Positions 49,124-59,722 of a stretch of DNA of 64,000 nucleotides are shown here, one piece after another. A program made the position numbers and the translations under genes. The number at the start of each line of letters is the position of its first letter. The first letter of the stretch is position 1. The stretch is from Synechococcus sp. 1G10. GTDB taxonomy: Bacteria > Cyanobacteriota > Cyanobacteriia > PCC-6307 > Cyanobiaceae. The notes below the pieces were generated by a model. The model saw nothing but the letters and a program-made list of their open reading frames with translations, made no database searches and was not told the DNA's origin. The stretch covers positions 62,001-126,000 of the forward strand of contig NZ_NQKW01000006.1 in NCBI RefSeq assembly GCF_002252625.1, in the 5' to 3' direction.

Positions 49124-50095
49124 ATGACCGCGTCGCACGGCCCAGAGCTCTCGGTCGTGATCCCTCTGTTCAACGAGGAGGAAAGCCTCGGCCCACTGGT
49201 TGAGAAGGTTCTCGCCAGCGTCAGGCCCCTGGGTCGCCGCTTCGAGCTGGTTCTGGTCGACGACGGCTCCAGCGACGGGACCGCGAGCCGGCTTGAGGAA
49301 CTCGCCTCAGCGATCCCCGAGCTGGTGGCGGTGCTGCTGCGTCGCAACTACGGCCAAACCGCCGCCATGGCCGCTGGCTTCGATGCCAGCCACGGCGCCG
49401 TGATCGTCACCCTCGATGGCGATCTGCAGAACGATCCCGCCGACATCCCCCTGCTGCTGGACCGGCTTGAGCAGGGCTACGACCTGGTGAGCGGCTGGCG
49501 CCACCAGCGCCAGGACGCGGCCCTGCAGCGCCTGCTGCCCTCCAAGATCGCCAACCGTCTGATCGCCCGGGTCACCGGAGTGCGCCTGCACGACTACGGA
49601 TGCTCCCTCAAGGCCTACCGCCGCGAAGTGGTGGCGGACATGAACCTCTACGGCGAACTGCACCGCTTCCTACCGGCGCTGGCCTTCATCGAAGGAGCCC
49701 GCATCACCGAGGTGAAAGTGAACCATCACGCCCGCCGCTTTGGTCAGAGCAAATACGGCATCGATCGCACCTTCCGGGTGCTGATGGATCTGCTCACGGT
49801 CTGGTTCATGAAGCGCTTCCTGACCCGGCCGATGCATGTATTCGGTTTCGGTGGCCTGGCCTGCCTGGCGATCGGCCTGGTGCTGGGGCTCGTGCTGATC
49901 GGCGAGAAGGTCTTTCTCAACGCCGACGTGGGCGACCGGCCGCTGCTGATGGCGGCAGTGCTGGCGATCATGGCCGGCATCCAGCTGTTCTGCTTCGGGC
50001 TGCTGGCGGAGCTGCAGATGCGCACGTATCACGAAAGTCAGGGCCGGCCGATCTACCGGGTACGCGCCACATTGCGCGGCAGCCTGGCGGGCTGA
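49124..50095 (+). CDS. Family 2 membrane glycosyltransferase
   Basis: A 323-residue GT2 enzyme like dolichol-phosphate-mannose synthase or GtrB, which loads a sugar from a nucleotide onto a polyprenyl phosphate. SVVIPLFNEEESL, LVLVDDGSSDGT, LDGDLQNDPADIP (DxD-like) and the DYGCSLKAYRREV block are visible. Two C-terminal membrane helices (about 240-262 and 273-298) anchor it. The exact sugar is not clear. Its last 43 bases overlap the end of the convergent HEAT-like gene. Confidence 0.9.
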   Translation: MTASHGPELSVVIPLFNEEESLGPLVEKVLASVRPLGRRFELVLVDDGSSDGTASRLEELASAIPELVAVLLRRNYGQTAAMAAGFDASHGAVIVTLDGDLQNDPADIPLLLDRLEQGYDLVSGWRHQRQDAALQRLLPSKIANRLIARVTGVRLHDYGCSLKAYRREVVADMNLYGELHRFLPALAFIEGARITEVKVNHHARRFGQSKYGIDRTFRVLMDLLTVWFMKRFLTRPMHVFGFGGLACLAIGLVLGLVLIGEKVFLNADVGDRPLLMAAVLAIMAGIQLFCFGLLAELQMRTYHESQGRPIYRVRATLRGSLAG

Positions 50096-50583
50096 GGGAG
50101 GTAGGCCTGAACGGCAGTCCGACCGCGGAACGCCGCAATCCCCTCGGCGGCCAGGGCTGCCACGCAGGGGTCGGGATCGAAGCGAGCCCGCTTCAGCAGC
50201 GGCAGGCTGGCCCGATCGCCCCAGGCAAGACAGGCGGCCATGGCCGCGAGACGCTCGCCTTCGCTGCCTGTGGCAGCTGCGCGAAGCTCGGCGAGGATCT
50301 GCCGGCGCCAGCGAGGATCCAGCCGCGTGCCGGGCTCCACTGAGGCCAGGGCTTCCAGCAATGGCTCCCGCGGCGCGAGCGCACCAGGAGCGGTGATCGC
50401 CAGCGCAGTGGAGGCTGATGAGGCGGCAGATGCGGTGGCCGGGGTCACGACCCGCTCGAGCTGCGCCCTGTTGAGGGCGGCCACGGCACTGCCGTCATCG
50501 CGCCAGAGTATGGGCAGCCTGCGGCTCCGCACAAGCCAGACCATCAGCAGAAGAGCCGCGGCGGCGGGGAGGGCCTGCTGCAT
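50053..50583 (-). CDS. HEAT-repeat-like protein with N-terminal membrane helix
   Basis: A 176-residue protein with a hydrophobic N-terminal helix (about 3-19) followed by [16 protein letters not shown]. Its second half has repeated helical pairs ([47 protein letters not shown]), typical of HEAT-like repeats. The function is unknown. It lies between the glycosyltransferase (43-base antisense overlap at the 3' end) and the divergent psaI (92 bases between starts). Confidence 0.7.
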   Translation of the reverse strand: MQQALPAAAALLLMVWLVRSRRLPILWRDDGSAVAALNRAQLERVVTPATASAASSASTALAITAPGALAPREPLLEALASVEPGTRLDPRWRRQILAELRAAATGSEGERLAAMAACLAWGDRASLPLLKRARFDPDPCVAALAAEGIAAFRGRTAVQAYLPQPARLPRNVARTR

Positions 50584-50675
50584 CGGATTGAATTTTTATT
50601 TCGCAAAGGCAGGGCGACAAGGCCTGCCCAGGAGTGATCTTTACACTATCGGCGGTTGCTGTATTGGCCCGCGCC

Positions 50676-50792
50676 ATGACTGGAGAATTCGCTGCCGCCT
50701 GGCTGCCCGCGTTGTTGGTCCCCGTGGTGGGGATCCTCGGCCCTGCTGTGGCCATGGCCCTGCTGTTCAACGTGATCGAAGCGCGCGACTGA
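50676..50792 (+). CDS. psaI: Photosystem I subunit VIII, PsaI
   Basis: A 38-residue single-helix subunit: after [16 protein letters not shown] comes a hydrophobic core [16 protein letters not shown] and the tail VIEARD. The pattern of AAAWLPA and [10 protein letters not shown] is typical of PsaI, which helps bind PsaL in the trimer domain. It lies 47 bases before psaL, so psaI-psaL form one unit. Confidence 0.92.
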   Translation: MTGEFAAAWLPALLVPVVGILGPAVAMALLFNVIEARD

Positions 50793-50839
50793 GCGCCTCG
50801 TCCGTTCTTCTGCCTTTCGTTCCCACCACGAGCCCGCCC

Positions 50840-51331
50840 ATGACCGTGCATCCCGTGGCCGACCCCACCGTCGGCAATCTCGCCACCCCCATCAACAGCA
50901 GCTACTTCACCAAAGCGTTCCTGAACGCTCTCCCCGCCTATCGCCCGGCGCTTTCCCCCAACCGCCGCGGCCTGGAAGTGGGAATGGCCCACGGGTTCTT
51001 CCTCTACGGACCGTTCGCCCTCACCGGCCCCCTGCGGAACACCGAGTACGCCACCACCGCTGGCCTGCTGGCCACGATCGGCCTGGTGACGATCCTCACG
51101 ATCTGCCTGTCGATCTATGGCACCGCTGGCACCGGACCCAGCGTGCAGCCCCCCGACGCCACGATCGACAATCCGCCCGCTGATCTGTTCACCAAGGCCG
51201 GCTGGGCCGAATTCGCCAGCGGTTTCTGGCTGGGTGGCTGCGGTGGTGCCGCGTTCGCCTGGTTCCTGGCCAGCACCGCTCTGGTTTCACCCCTCGTCGA
51301 CCTCGTCGGCGGCGGCTGGAGCGCCGGCTGA
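50840..51331 (+). CDS. psaL: Photosystem I subunit XI, PsaL
   Basis: A 163-residue membrane subunit that holds together photosystem I trimers in cyanobacteria. [54 protein letters not shown] and late helix [19 protein letters not shown] are typical. ATG 50840 is used; the long upstream frame is not PsaL. A strong terminator follows. Confidence 0.96.
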   Translation: MTVHPVADPTVGNLATPINSSYFTKAFLNALPAYRPALSPNRRGLEVGMAHGFFLYGPFALTGPLRNTEYATTAGLLATIGLVTILTICLSIYGTAGTGPSVQPPDATIDNPPADLFTKAGWAEFASGFWLGGCGGAAFAWFLASTALVSPLVDLVGGGWSAG

Positions 51332-51392
51332 GCCGCACAGCGCACCGAGCTGACCTCAGAATCCGGCAAGTGCAACTTCAGCATTGCGCCAG

Positions 51393-51415
51393 GCCCCGCT
51401 AACGCGGGGCTTTTT
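51393..51415 (+). terminator. Intrinsic terminator of psaI-psaL
   Basis: A perfect 7-bp stem GCCCCGC/GCGGGGC with a TAAC loop is followed by five T residues, 62 bases after the psaL stop. Confidence 0.92.
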
Positions 51416-51516
51416 CATGGCCGGGGATCCCCCGCTGATCGAGCCAGGAGGCTCAGCGGCAGTGGCAGCGGCAGGGCGGGCAGACTCTTCCAGCGTGCCC
51501 TGCCACTGCCGTTTCG

Positions 51517-54500
51517 ATGTCAGTCTCCGATCCATTCCTGCGTCGGCCTGTGCTCACCCTGGTGGTGAGCCTGCTGATCGTGATGGCCGGCCTGCTGAGC
51601 CTGCCTGGCCTGCAGGTGGAGAACCTGCCCCCGATCGCGCCGGTGCGGGTGAACGTTCGCGCCACCTATCCCGGAGGCGGAGCCCTTGCCGTGGAGCAGG
51701 GGGTGACCACTCCGCTGGAGCGGCAGCTGAACGGGCTGGATCGCCTGGAGAGCATCCGCTCCACCAGTTCCGCCAACGGCAGCTCGATCACCCTCACCTT
51801 TGAGGGAGGCAATCCCGAGCTCAACCAGATCAATGCCCAGAACGAAGCCGTTCTGGTGAACCGCCGACTGCCGCCGGAGGTGGCTCGCCTGGGGGTGCAG
51901 GTGCGCCGCAGCTCCGACGACCTGCTGATGGTGATCAGCTTCAGCACCCCGAAGGGGATGTACAGCGACGCCTTCCTCAGCGGCTGGCTTGACCAGCGCC
52001 TCAGGGATGAGCTGCAGCGGGTACCCGGCGTCGGCAACGTGGCCATCGCCGGTGGCAGTGAACTGGCGTTCCGGGTCTGGCTGGATCCGGTGGCCCTGGA
52101 GCAGCGCAAGCTCACCATCACAGACGTCGAAAACGCGCTTGAGGAGCAGAACGTTCTCGCCGCTCTGGGCCAGGTGGGAGATGCACCCAGCCCTGGTGGT
52201 CAGGAGATCACCCTGCCCCTCGAAATGGAGGGGCGGCTGCGCACCCCCGCTGAACTGGAGAGTCTGGTGGTGAGCCGGGCCAGCAATGGCGGCGTGGTCC
52301 AGCTCAAGGACGTGGGGCGGGTCGTGCTCGACGTGGAAAGTTTTGAGAGCACCGCCATGAACCTGGCCGGAGAACCCACCCTGGCGGTGCAGATTTTCCA
52401 GCGCGACGGGAGCAACGCCCTTGAGGTGAGCAAGGCTGTCAACGCAGCGCTGAGCCGCCTGGAGCCCGACTTCCCGCCGGGGGTGGAGCTGCAGCGCATC
52501 GTTGATGTGGCCGACAGCGTGCGCGAGAGCATCGAGCTCACCTGGAGCAGCCTGCGTGACGCGGTGCTGCTGGTGCTGCTGGTGCTGCTGCTTGCGCTTG
52601 GCAACAGTCGCCTGGCGGCCATCACCGCTGTGGCTGTGCCCGTAGCCCTGGTGGGAAGCTTCACGGTCCTGCGTCTCACCGGAAGTTCGATCAACACCCT
52701 CAGCCTGTTCGGCATGGTGCTGGCCACAGGTCTGGTGGTGGATGACGCCATCGTGGTCAGCGAAGACATCGGACGCCGGCTCCAGGACGGAGAAACGCCC
52801 TGGGAGGCCGCCCGAAACGCCATGCAGGAGCTTGGCAGTGCCGTGATCGCCACCTCCCTGGTCCTGGTGGTGGTGTTTCTGCCGGTACTGGCGATGCCCG
52901 GCAGTGTGGGCCGCCTTTACCAGCCGATCGCGATCACGATCAGCGCCACGATCCTGTTCTCCACCATCAATGCGCTCACCTTCACGCCAGTGGCCTCCAG
53001 CTGGCTGCTGCAGCATGGCTGGACGGAACCACTCTGGATGCGCCGGCTGCTGGATCGACCCCAGCGCTGGATCCACCGGCTTGGAGAGCAGTACGGCAGG
53101 GCGATCGATCGCAGTTTTCGCTGGCGGCGGCGCATCCTGCTTGGCTTGCTGGGCAGTCTGATCCTGGCGGGCTGGGGCCTGGGGCAACTGCCCACAGCCT
53201 TCATTCCCCAGGAAGACGACAGTCAGATTCGCGGCGTGGTGGCGTTGCCTGGGGGAGCCTCGATCCAGCGCACCGAAGCGGTGATGGAGCAGGTCCGGAA
53301 GCAGGTGACTAGGGAGCCGCTTGTGCGGGTCGGCAACTTCTACGCAGGCCGCTCCTTTGGAGACAGTGCCCCGAACCGGGGCATCTTCTTTTTGCGCCTG
53401 CTACCGCTGCAGGAGCGCGGCTCCCGGCCTGAAGACAGCAGTGCAGCGGTAGCCGAACGACTCTCCAAACGGCTGCGCAGCTCCATCAGCGAGGCCACCG
53501 TGCAGGTCAGCGTTCCACCGGTCGTGAGGGGCTTCAGCAGTGAGGGGGGACTGGAGCTGGAGCTTCTCGATCTCAGCGGCGGACGACTCAGCCTGAGCGA
53601 ATTCGAGCAAGCCACCCGCGAATTCATCGCCGCCGCCAACGCCACCGGGGAATTTGAGCGGGTGGGCACGCGCTTCAGTGCCGATTCACCGCAACTGCGC
53701 CTGAAGCCCGACCGGCTGCGCATGGCGTCACTGGGGGTGGACCTCGACACGGTTGTGACGACTCTCGGTGCCAGCTTCGGCAGCAGCTATGTCAACGACA
53801 CCTTCGAAGGCGAGCGCGTCAGGCGGGTGATCGTGCAACTGGATGGGGCCTACAGGCGCACAGCCGCAGATGTGCTTTCGCTTCAGGTGCGCACCCGGGA
53901 AGGAAACCTGATTCCCCTCCGCGAGCTGATGACCCTGGAGCAGGACAGCGGGCCGTCGGTGATCAACCACAGCCGCCTGGCACGCTCGATCACCATCCAG
54001 GCCATGCCCAAAGCTGGACTCAGCACAGGCAAGGCGATCCAACGGCTGGAGGAGGTCAAGCAAGAACTGGACAATCCCGTGATCGCTCTGGAATGGGTGG
54101 GGCTGGCCAAGGAGGAGCGTCAGGCGGGAGGGCGCACCTGGCAACTGTTCGTCCTGGGGATGGCGGCTGTTTTCCTGGTGCTGGCCGGCCTCTACGAGAG
54201 CTTTCTCGATCCGCTGATCATCTTGATCACGGTGCCCATGGCCCTGCTGGGCGCCCTGCTGGGCCTGGCCGGCCGCGGGCTTTTTCTCGATATCTATGCC
54301 CAGGTGGGAATGCTTGTTCTGGTGAGCCTGGCCGCCAAAAACGGCATTCTGATCGTTGAGTTCGCCAATCAGCGCCTGAAGGAAGGGCTGGGCTTACGGG
54401 AGGCCGTTGAAGAGGCTGCCATCAGCCGCCTTCGCCCGATTCTGCTCACAGCCCTCTCGTCCCTGGCTGGATTCCTGCCTTTGCTGCTGGCAACCGGAGC

Positions 54501-54651
54501 CGGGGCAGCCAGCCGGATCAGTATCGGCACGGTGGTGTTCTTCGGGTTGCTGGTATCAACCGTGCTGACTCTGTTCGTGGTGCCGGTGGTGTACCTGGAG
54601 GTGAAACTTCTGGAAGGCCGTCGCTGGTGGCCCCAGGCGAAAAGGTCATGA
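51517..54651 (+). CDS. RND-family efflux permease (AcrB-like)
   Basis: A 1044-residue proton-driven exporter of the HAE1/AcrB type. Twelve hydrophobic segments flank two large periplasmic loops, one after the first helix and one after the seventh. The proton-relay pair Asp409/Asp410 is in ATGLVVDDAIVVSEDIGRR, and AAKNGILIVEFANQR is the matching late-helix block. It begins MSVSDPFLRRPVLTLVVSLL. No membrane-fusion protein or TolC-type partner is adjacent, so it must work with partners encoded elsewhere. Substrates cannot be predicted. Confidence 0.93.
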   Translation: MSVSDPFLRRPVLTLVVSLLIVMAGLLSLPGLQVENLPPIAPVRVNVRATYPGGGALAVEQGVTTPLERQLNGLDRLESIRSTSSANGSSITLTFEGGNPELNQINAQNEAVLVNRRLPPEVARLGVQVRRSSDDLLMVISFSTPKGMYSDAFLSGWLDQRLRDELQRVPGVGNVAIAGGSELAFRVWLDPVALEQRKLTITDVENALEEQNVLAALGQVGDAPSPGGQEITLPLEMEGRLRTPAELESLVVSRASNGGVVQLKDVGRVVLDVESFESTAMNLAGEPTLAVQIFQRDGSNALEVSKAVNAALSRLEPDFPPGVELQRIVDVADSVRESIELTWSSLRDAVLLVLLVLLLALGNSRLAAITAVAVPVALVGSFTVLRLTGSSINTLSLFGMVLATGLVVDDAIVVSEDIGRRLQDGETPWEAARNAMQELGSAVIATSLVLVVVFLPVLAMPGSVGRLYQPIAITISATILFSTINALTFTPVASSWLLQHGWTEPLWMRRLLDRPQRWIHRLGEQYGRAIDRSFRWRRRILLGLLGSLILAGWGLGQLPTAFIPQEDDSQIRGVVALPGGASIQRTEAVMEQVRKQVTREPLVRVGNFYAGRSFGDSAPNRGIFFLRLLPLQERGSRPEDSSAAVAERLSKRLRSSISEATVQVSVPPVVRGFSSEGGLELELLDLSGGRLSLSEFEQATREFIAAANATGEFERVGTRFSADSPQLRLKPDRLRMASLGVDLDTVVTTLGASFGSSYVNDTFEGERVRRVIVQLDGAYRRTAADVLSLQVRTREGNLIPLRELMTLEQDSGPSVINHSRLARSITIQAMPKAGLSTGKAIQRLEEVKQELDNPVIALEWVGLAKEERQAGGRTWQLFVLGMAAVFLVLAGLYESFLDPLIILITVPMALLGALLGLAGRGLFLDIYAQVGMLVLVSLAAKNGILIVEFANQRLKEGLGLREAVEEAAISRLRPILLTALSSLAGFLPLLLATGAGAASRISIGTVVFFGLLVSTVLTLFVVPVVYLEVKLLEGRRWWPQAKRS

Positions 54652-54681
54652 AAAAACCCTCGGAGAATATCTCCGAGGGTT
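54651..54681 (-). terminator. Intrinsic terminator of psaA-psaB
   Basis: A 12-bp perfect stem AACCCTCGGAGA/TCTCCGAGGGTT with an ATA loop is followed, on the minus strand, by four further T residues (the A run at 54651-54654). It lies 43 bases after the psaB stop, and also sits just after the RND permease stop. Confidence 0.93.
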
Positions 54682-54723
54682 GATTGGTGGAGGTGCGTCC
54701 CTCGGGGTGGCTGATCGCTTGGA

Positions 54724-56943
54724 TCAGCCGAACTTGCCTGAAGTGGAGGCGATCAGGAAGGCGCCGTAAGTGAGGATGTATCCCACTGTGAAGTGGGCCA
54801 GACCAACTACACGGGCCTGAACGATCGACAGAGCCACTGGCTTGTCGCGCCAGCCAACCAGGTTGGCAAGCGGGGTGCGCTGGTGAGCCCAGACGATGGT
54901 TTCAATCAGCTCCTGCCAATAACCGCGCCAGGAGATGAGGAACATGAAACCGGTGGCCCAAACCAGGTGACCGAACAGGAACATCCAGGCCCAGACGGCA
55001 AGGTTGTTCGAGCCGAACGGGTTGTAACCGTTGATCAGCTGGGAGCTGTTCAGCCAGAGGTAGTCGCGGAACCAGCCCATCAGATAGGTGCTGGATTCGT
55101 TGAATTGAGCCACGTTGCCCTGCCAGATGGCGAGGTGCTTCCAGTGCCAGTAGAAGGTGACCCAACCAACGGTGTTCAGGGCCCAGAAGACGGACAGGTA
55201 GAAGGCATCCCAGGCCGAGATGTCACAGGTGCCGCCACGACCGGGGCCGTCACAGGGGAAGGAGTAGCCGAAGTCCTTTTTGTCGGGCATCAGCTTGGAA
55301 CCCCGGGCATCCAGGGCACCCTTCACCAGGATCAAGGTGGTGGTGTGCAGTCCGAGGGCAATGGCGTGGTGAACAAGGAAGTCACCAGGGCCGATCTGCA
55401 GGAACACATCAGTGTTGCCATTGATGGCATCCAGCCAGAAGTGATCGCCAGGGATGTTGGCTGAAGCCAGGCTGGCGGCACTCGTCGGGTTGGAGAGCAA
55501 CACATCGAAGCCATAGATGGCTTTACCACTCGCCGCTTGAACGAACTGGGCAAAGACAGGCTCGATCAGGATCTGCTTCTCGGGAGTACCAAAGGCCACG
55601 ACCACATCGTTGTGGACGTAGAGACCAAGGGTGTGGAAGCCGAGGAACAGAGACACCCAGCTCAGGTGGCTGATGATCGCTTCTTTGTGCTCGAGCATCC
55701 GAGCCAGAACATTGTTCTTGTTGGCTTCGGGGTCGTAGTCACGGATGAAGAAGATTGCACCGTGAGCGAAGGCACCGCACATCAGGAAGATGGCGATGTA
55801 CTGGTGGTGGGTGTAGAGCGCAGCTTGTGTCGTGTAGTCCTTAGCGATGAACGCATAGGACGGCAGCGCATACATGTGCTGCGCCACCAAGCTGGTGATC
55901 ACTCCGAGGCTGGCGAGGGCCAGACCCAGCTGGAAGTGCAGGGAGTTGTTGACTGTGTCGTAAAGACCCTTGTGACCTGCACCGAGAGCACCTCCGAAAG
56001 GAGTGCCTTTCGGGGGGTTGTGAGCCTCCAGAATCTCCCGGATCGAGTGGCCGATCCCGAAGTTGGTGCGGTACATGTGGCCGGCAATCACGAAGATGCA
56101 GCCGATCGCCAGGTGGTGATGGGCGATGTCGGTGAGCCAGAGCGCCTCGGTCTGGGGGTGGAAACCACCCAGGAAGGTGAGGATCGCGGTACCGGAGCCT
56201 TCGGAGGTGCCAAACACCTGGTTGAGGGTGTCGGGATTTTCGGCGTAAACGCCCCAGTTGCCGGTGAAGAACGGTGCCAGACCGGCGGGATGAGGCAGCA
56301 CATTCAGGAAGTTGTCCCAACCGACGTGCTGACCGCGGGCTTCAGGGATGGCCACGTGAACCAGGTGACCGGTCCAGGCGATTGAGCTGAAGCCGAAGAG
56401 GACGGCGAGGTGATGGTTGAGGCGGGATTCAGCGTTCTTGAACCAGGCCAGTGAAGGCCGGAACTTGGGCTGAAGGTGGAGCCAGCCGGCGAAGAGCGCC
56501 CAGGCCGACAGGATCATCATGAAGATGGAACCCTGATACAGCTCGGCGTTGGTCTTCATTCCGATCGTGTACCACCAGTGGTACAGGCCGGAATAAGCGA
56601 TGTTCACCGGTGAGGTTGCACCCGCCTGTGTGAAGGCGGTGATGGCCCCCTGGCCGAAGTGCGGATCCCAGATCGCATGAGCGATGGGACGGACATGCAG
56701 CGGATCGGCGACCCACTGCTCAAAGTTGCCCTGCCAGGCGATATGGAACAGGTTGCCCGAAACCCAGAGGCCGATGATCGCCAGGTGACCGAAATGGGTG
56801 GAGAAGAGCTTTTGGTAAAGCTTCTCCTCCGTCATCCCGTCGTGGCTCTCGAAGTCGTGAGCCGTGGCGATGCCGTACCAGATACGGCGGGTTGTCGGGT
56901 CCTGTGCCAGACCCTGGCTGAACGAAGGAAATTTCGTTGCCAT
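54724..56943 (-). CDS. psaB: Photosystem I core protein PsaB
   Basis: A 739-residue reaction-centre protein with eleven membrane helices that binds P700, A0, A1 and, with PsaA, the FX cluster. The start [20 protein letters not shown] and the FX loop [20 protein letters not shown] (two Cys) are diagnostic. Length is exactly in the usual range. It follows psaA by 21 bases on the same message. Confidence 0.99.
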   Translation of the reverse strand: MATKFPSFSQGLAQDPTTRRIWYGIATAHDFESHDGMTEEKLYQKLFSTHFGHLAIIGLWVSGNLFHIAWQGNFEQWVADPLHVRPIAHAIWDPHFGQGAITAFTQAGATSPVNIAYSGLYHWWYTIGMKTNAELYQGSIFMMILSAWALFAGWLHLQPKFRPSLAWFKNAESRLNHHLAVLFGFSSIAWTGHLVHVAIPEARGQHVGWDNFLNVLPHPAGLAPFFTGNWGVYAENPDTLNQVFGTSEGSGTAILTFLGGFHPQTEALWLTDIAHHHLAIGCIFVIAGHMYRTNFGIGHSIREILEAHNPPKGTPFGGALGAGHKGLYDTVNNSLHFQLGLALASLGVITSLVAQHMYALPSYAFIAKDYTTQAALYTHHQYIAIFLMCGAFAHGAIFFIRDYDPEANKNNVLARMLEHKEAIISHLSWVSLFLGFHTLGLYVHNDVVVAFGTPEKQILIEPVFAQFVQAASGKAIYGFDVLLSNPTSAASLASANIPGDHFWLDAINGNTDVFLQIGPGDFLVHHAIALGLHTTTLILVKGALDARGSKLMPDKKDFGYSFPCDGPGRGGTCDISAWDAFYLSVFWALNTVGWVTFYWHWKHLAIWQGNVAQFNESSTYLMGWFRDYLWLNSSQLINGYNPFGSNNLAVWAWMFLFGHLVWATGFMFLISWRGYWQELIETIVWAHQRTPLANLVGWRDKPVALSIVQARVVGLAHFTVGYILTYGAFLIASTSGKFG

Positions 56944-56964
56944 TGGGAAAGGTCAGGTGTGAGG

Positions 56965-59268
56965 TCAGCCGACCGCGATGAGTCGGGACAGGAAGAAGGC
57001 CCAGGTGGTGGCGATACCGCCCAGGAGATAGTGGGCAACGCCTACGGCACGGCCCTGGGTGATGCTCAGAGCGCGTGGCTGGATGGCCGGAGCCACTTTC
57101 AGCTTGTTGTGAGCCCAGACGATGGACTCAATCAGCTCTTGCCAGTAGCCGCGGCCGCTGAACAGGAACATCAGGCTGAAGGCCCAGACGAAGTGGGCAC
57201 CGAGGAACATCAGGCCGTAAGCACTGGAGGACGAGCCGTAGCTGTTGATCACCTGTGCGGCCTGAGCCCAGAGGAAATCACGCAGCCAGCCATTGATGGT
57301 GATGGCACTCTGCGCAAAGTTCCCATTCGTGATGTGCTGGACGCTGCCGTCCGCATTCACGGTTCCCCACACATCGCTCTGCATCTTCCAGCTGAAGTGG
57401 AAGATCACGATCGAGATGGAGTTGTACATCCAGAAGAGGCCGAGGAACACGTGGTCCCAAGCCGAAACCTGGCAGGTACCGCCACGGCCGGGGCCGTCGC
57501 AGGGGAAGCGGAAGCCCAGGTTCGCCTTGTCGGGGACAAGCCTGGAGCTGCGGCTGTAGAGAACACCCTTCAGCAGGATCAGCACGGTGACGTGGATCGT
57601 GAAGGCGTGAATATGGTGGACCATGAAGTCGGCCGTTCCGAGGGGAATCGGACCGGCAGCCACCTTGCCGCCAACGGCGACGACGGCGCCATTGAACACC
57701 TCGCTGACACCGGCCAACGCATTGGGAGCGGTGGTGCCGGCAGCGGCGGCGTGCAGACCCTGAATCCACTGAGCGAAGACGGGCTGCAACTGAATGGCGG
57801 AGTCGCTGAACATGTCCTGGGGACGGCCCAGGGCACGCATGGTGTCGTTGTGGATGTAAAGACCGAAGCTGTGGAAGCCCAGAAAAATGCACACCCAGTT
57901 CAGGTGGCTGATCAGGGCATCACGAGCTTTGAGCACCCGATCCAGCACGTTGTCCACGTGCAGGGCGGGGTCGTAATCGCGGATGAGCGCAATGGCCGCA
58001 TGGGCACCGGCGCCAACGATGATGAAGCCACCGATCCACATGTGGTGGGTGAACAGCGACACCTGCGTTGGGTAATCGATCCCGATGTAGGGATAGGGCG
58101 GCATCGCATACATGTGATGCGCCACGATGATGGTCAACGAACCGAGCAGCGCCAGGTTCACGGCCAACTGGGCATGCCAGGAAGTGGTCATGAACTCGAA
58201 CAGGCCGTCGTGACCTTTCGGAGCAGGGAACAGCAGGGGATCGCCCTTCTGTCCTTCAAGAATTTCCTTGATGCTGTGACCGATGCCCCAGTTGGTGCGG
58301 TACTGGTGGCCGGCCACGATGAACAGCACCGCGATCGCCAGATGGTGATGGGCGATGTCGGTCATCCAGAGGCTGCCGGTGACAGGATTAAGCCCACCCT
58401 TGAAGGTGAGGAAATCGCTGTAGGCGGCCCAGTTGCCGGTGAAGAAAGCGGAGAGACCCGCACCGAATCCTGGGTACAGCTGGGTCAGCAGATCCAGGTT
58501 CAGGAATTCATGGGGCAGGGGGATGTCCGCCACCGAGGCGATGGTCTTGCCGTCGAGCACCAGCGGCTTGCCGGCGTCGATGGCATCCATCAGGGCCGTG
58601 GTCGGCAGGGACACGTGCAGCAGGTGCCCGGTCCAGGAGAGGGAGCCCAGGCCCAGAAGGCCAGCAAGGTGGTGGTTGAGCATGGACTCAACGTTCTGGA
58701 ACCACTCGAGCTTGGGAGCTGCCTTGTGATAGTGGAAGACGCCGGCGTTCAGCATCAGGCCAGCCATCACCAGGGCACCGATGGCAGTGCAGAGCAGCTG
58801 GAACTCACTGGTGAAACCCCAGGCTCTCCACACATGGAAGAGACCTGAGGTGATCTGGATGCCGTGGAAGCCGGCGCCCACATCTGCGTTGAGAATTTCC
58901 TGGCCGAAAATGGGCCAGACCACCTGAGCACTCGGCTTGACGTGCAGGGGGTCGGCCAGCCAGCCGGTGTAGTTGGAGAAGCGGGCACCGTGATAGAAGG
59001 CGCCGCTCAGCCAGATGAAGATGACGGCCAAGTGGCCGAAGTGAGCGCTGAAGATCTTCCGGGAGACCTCTTCGAGATCGCTCGTGTGGCTGTCGAAATC
59101 GTGAGCGTTGGCGTGGAGGTTCCAAACCCAGGTGGTGGTTTTGGGACCTTTGGCGAGGGTGCGATCGAAATGCCCGGGCTTGCCGAGAACATCGAAGTCG
59201 ACAGGAACAGGGTTCCGGTCGACCATGGCCTTCGCCGTTTTCCCACGCTCTGGTGGGCTGATGGTCAT
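56965..59268 (-). CDS. psaA: Photosystem I core protein PsaA
   Basis: A 767-residue partner of PsaB in the P700 reaction centre, with eleven membrane helices. It starts [20 protein letters not shown], and the FX-ligating loop [20 protein letters not shown] holds both cysteines. Length is normal. It is the first gene of psaA-psaB, preceded by a long leader with a good -10 element 200 bases upstream. Confidence 0.99.
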   Translation of the reverse strand: MTISPPERGKTAKAMVDRNPVPVDFDVLGKPGHFDRTLAKGPKTTTWVWNLHANAHDFDSHTSDLEEVSRKIFSAHFGHLAVIFIWLSGAFYHGARFSNYTGWLADPLHVKPSAQVVWPIFGQEILNADVGAGFHGIQITSGLFHVWRAWGFTSEFQLLCTAIGALVMAGLMLNAGVFHYHKAAPKLEWFQNVESMLNHHLAGLLGLGSLSWTGHLLHVSLPTTALMDAIDAGKPLVLDGKTIASVADIPLPHEFLNLDLLTQLYPGFGAGLSAFFTGNWAAYSDFLTFKGGLNPVTGSLWMTDIAHHHLAIAVLFIVAGHQYRTNWGIGHSIKEILEGQKGDPLLFPAPKGHDGLFEFMTTSWHAQLAVNLALLGSLTIIVAHHMYAMPPYPYIGIDYPTQVSLFTHHMWIGGFIIVGAGAHAAIALIRDYDPALHVDNVLDRVLKARDALISHLNWVCIFLGFHSFGLYIHNDTMRALGRPQDMFSDSAIQLQPVFAQWIQGLHAAAAGTTAPNALAGVSEVFNGAVVAVGGKVAAGPIPLGTADFMVHHIHAFTIHVTVLILLKGVLYSRSSRLVPDKANLGFRFPCDGPGRGGTCQVSAWDHVFLGLFWMYNSISIVIFHFSWKMQSDVWGTVNADGSVQHITNGNFAQSAITINGWLRDFLWAQAAQVINSYGSSSSAYGLMFLGAHFVWAFSLMFLFSGRGYWQELIESIVWAHNKLKVAPAIQPRALSITQGRAVGVAHYLLGGIATTWAFFLSRLIAVG

Positions 59269-59722
59269 CGAGACGTTCCTCGAGGGACGGAGTCGAGGTG
59301 GAGGTCCACCCCTCCGGACCGGGCCGAAAGGCCAGGCCGGTGGGCCTCACGGTTCCGCGGATCGAAACCCTTGGAACCATGGGCACCAGTGCGGATTGGC
59401 TCCGGAAAAGACCGAAAGCCGCTGCCATCACTGGAGCTGGGGCCCCGATGAGGGGACCGCTGGCGGAAGTATAAGGGCGAGTTTCAGGCCCCTTGGGGGG
59501 TCAGTAACAAAGGTTCAATCCGCCGCCACCCCTGTCTGGAACAGGGCTCTGACCCAGGCTCCCTATCACTCATCGATGGCGCGATGGCGCGCTTTGTTTA
59601 TCCAAATCCCAGCATATTTGGAGCTACATTCGGCATCATTTTTTTACAGGCCCGAGACACTCTGGGCAAACTGTTGCCTGGGTTCCGGCACCAAGGCCGC
59701 GGGCCGACTTCGATCAGGAGCG
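59269..59722. promoter_or_regulatory. Divergent regulatory region between psaA and the next gene
   Basis: This 454-base stretch has no recognisable gene. On the minus strand, TATACT (59468-59473) is a good -10 for psaA, implying a leader of roughly 190 bases. The leader has small hairpins, among them GGCC-GAAA-GGCC and GGTGG-AGGT-CCACC. Near the plus-strand gene there is a palindrome (59602-59621). AT-rich blocks lie at 59596-59649. I see only a partial match (GTTACT) to the HLR1 element of RpaB, so high-light control is not shown. Confidence 0.6.
59602..59621. promoter_or_regulatory. Palindrome CCAAAT-N8-ATTTGG
   Basis: Half-sites CCAAAT (59602-59607) and ATTTGG (59616-59621) form a perfect inverted repeat within an AT-rich patch between psaA and the plus-strand membrane protein. 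Such spacing suits a dimeric regulator, but the factor is not identified. Confidence 0.4.

Noticed and set aside
56659-58848. 729-codon plus-strand ORF opposite psaA/psaB
   Set aside because: Its frame mirrors the conserved psaA/psaB codons; Val/Asp/Gly/His-rich with no domain.
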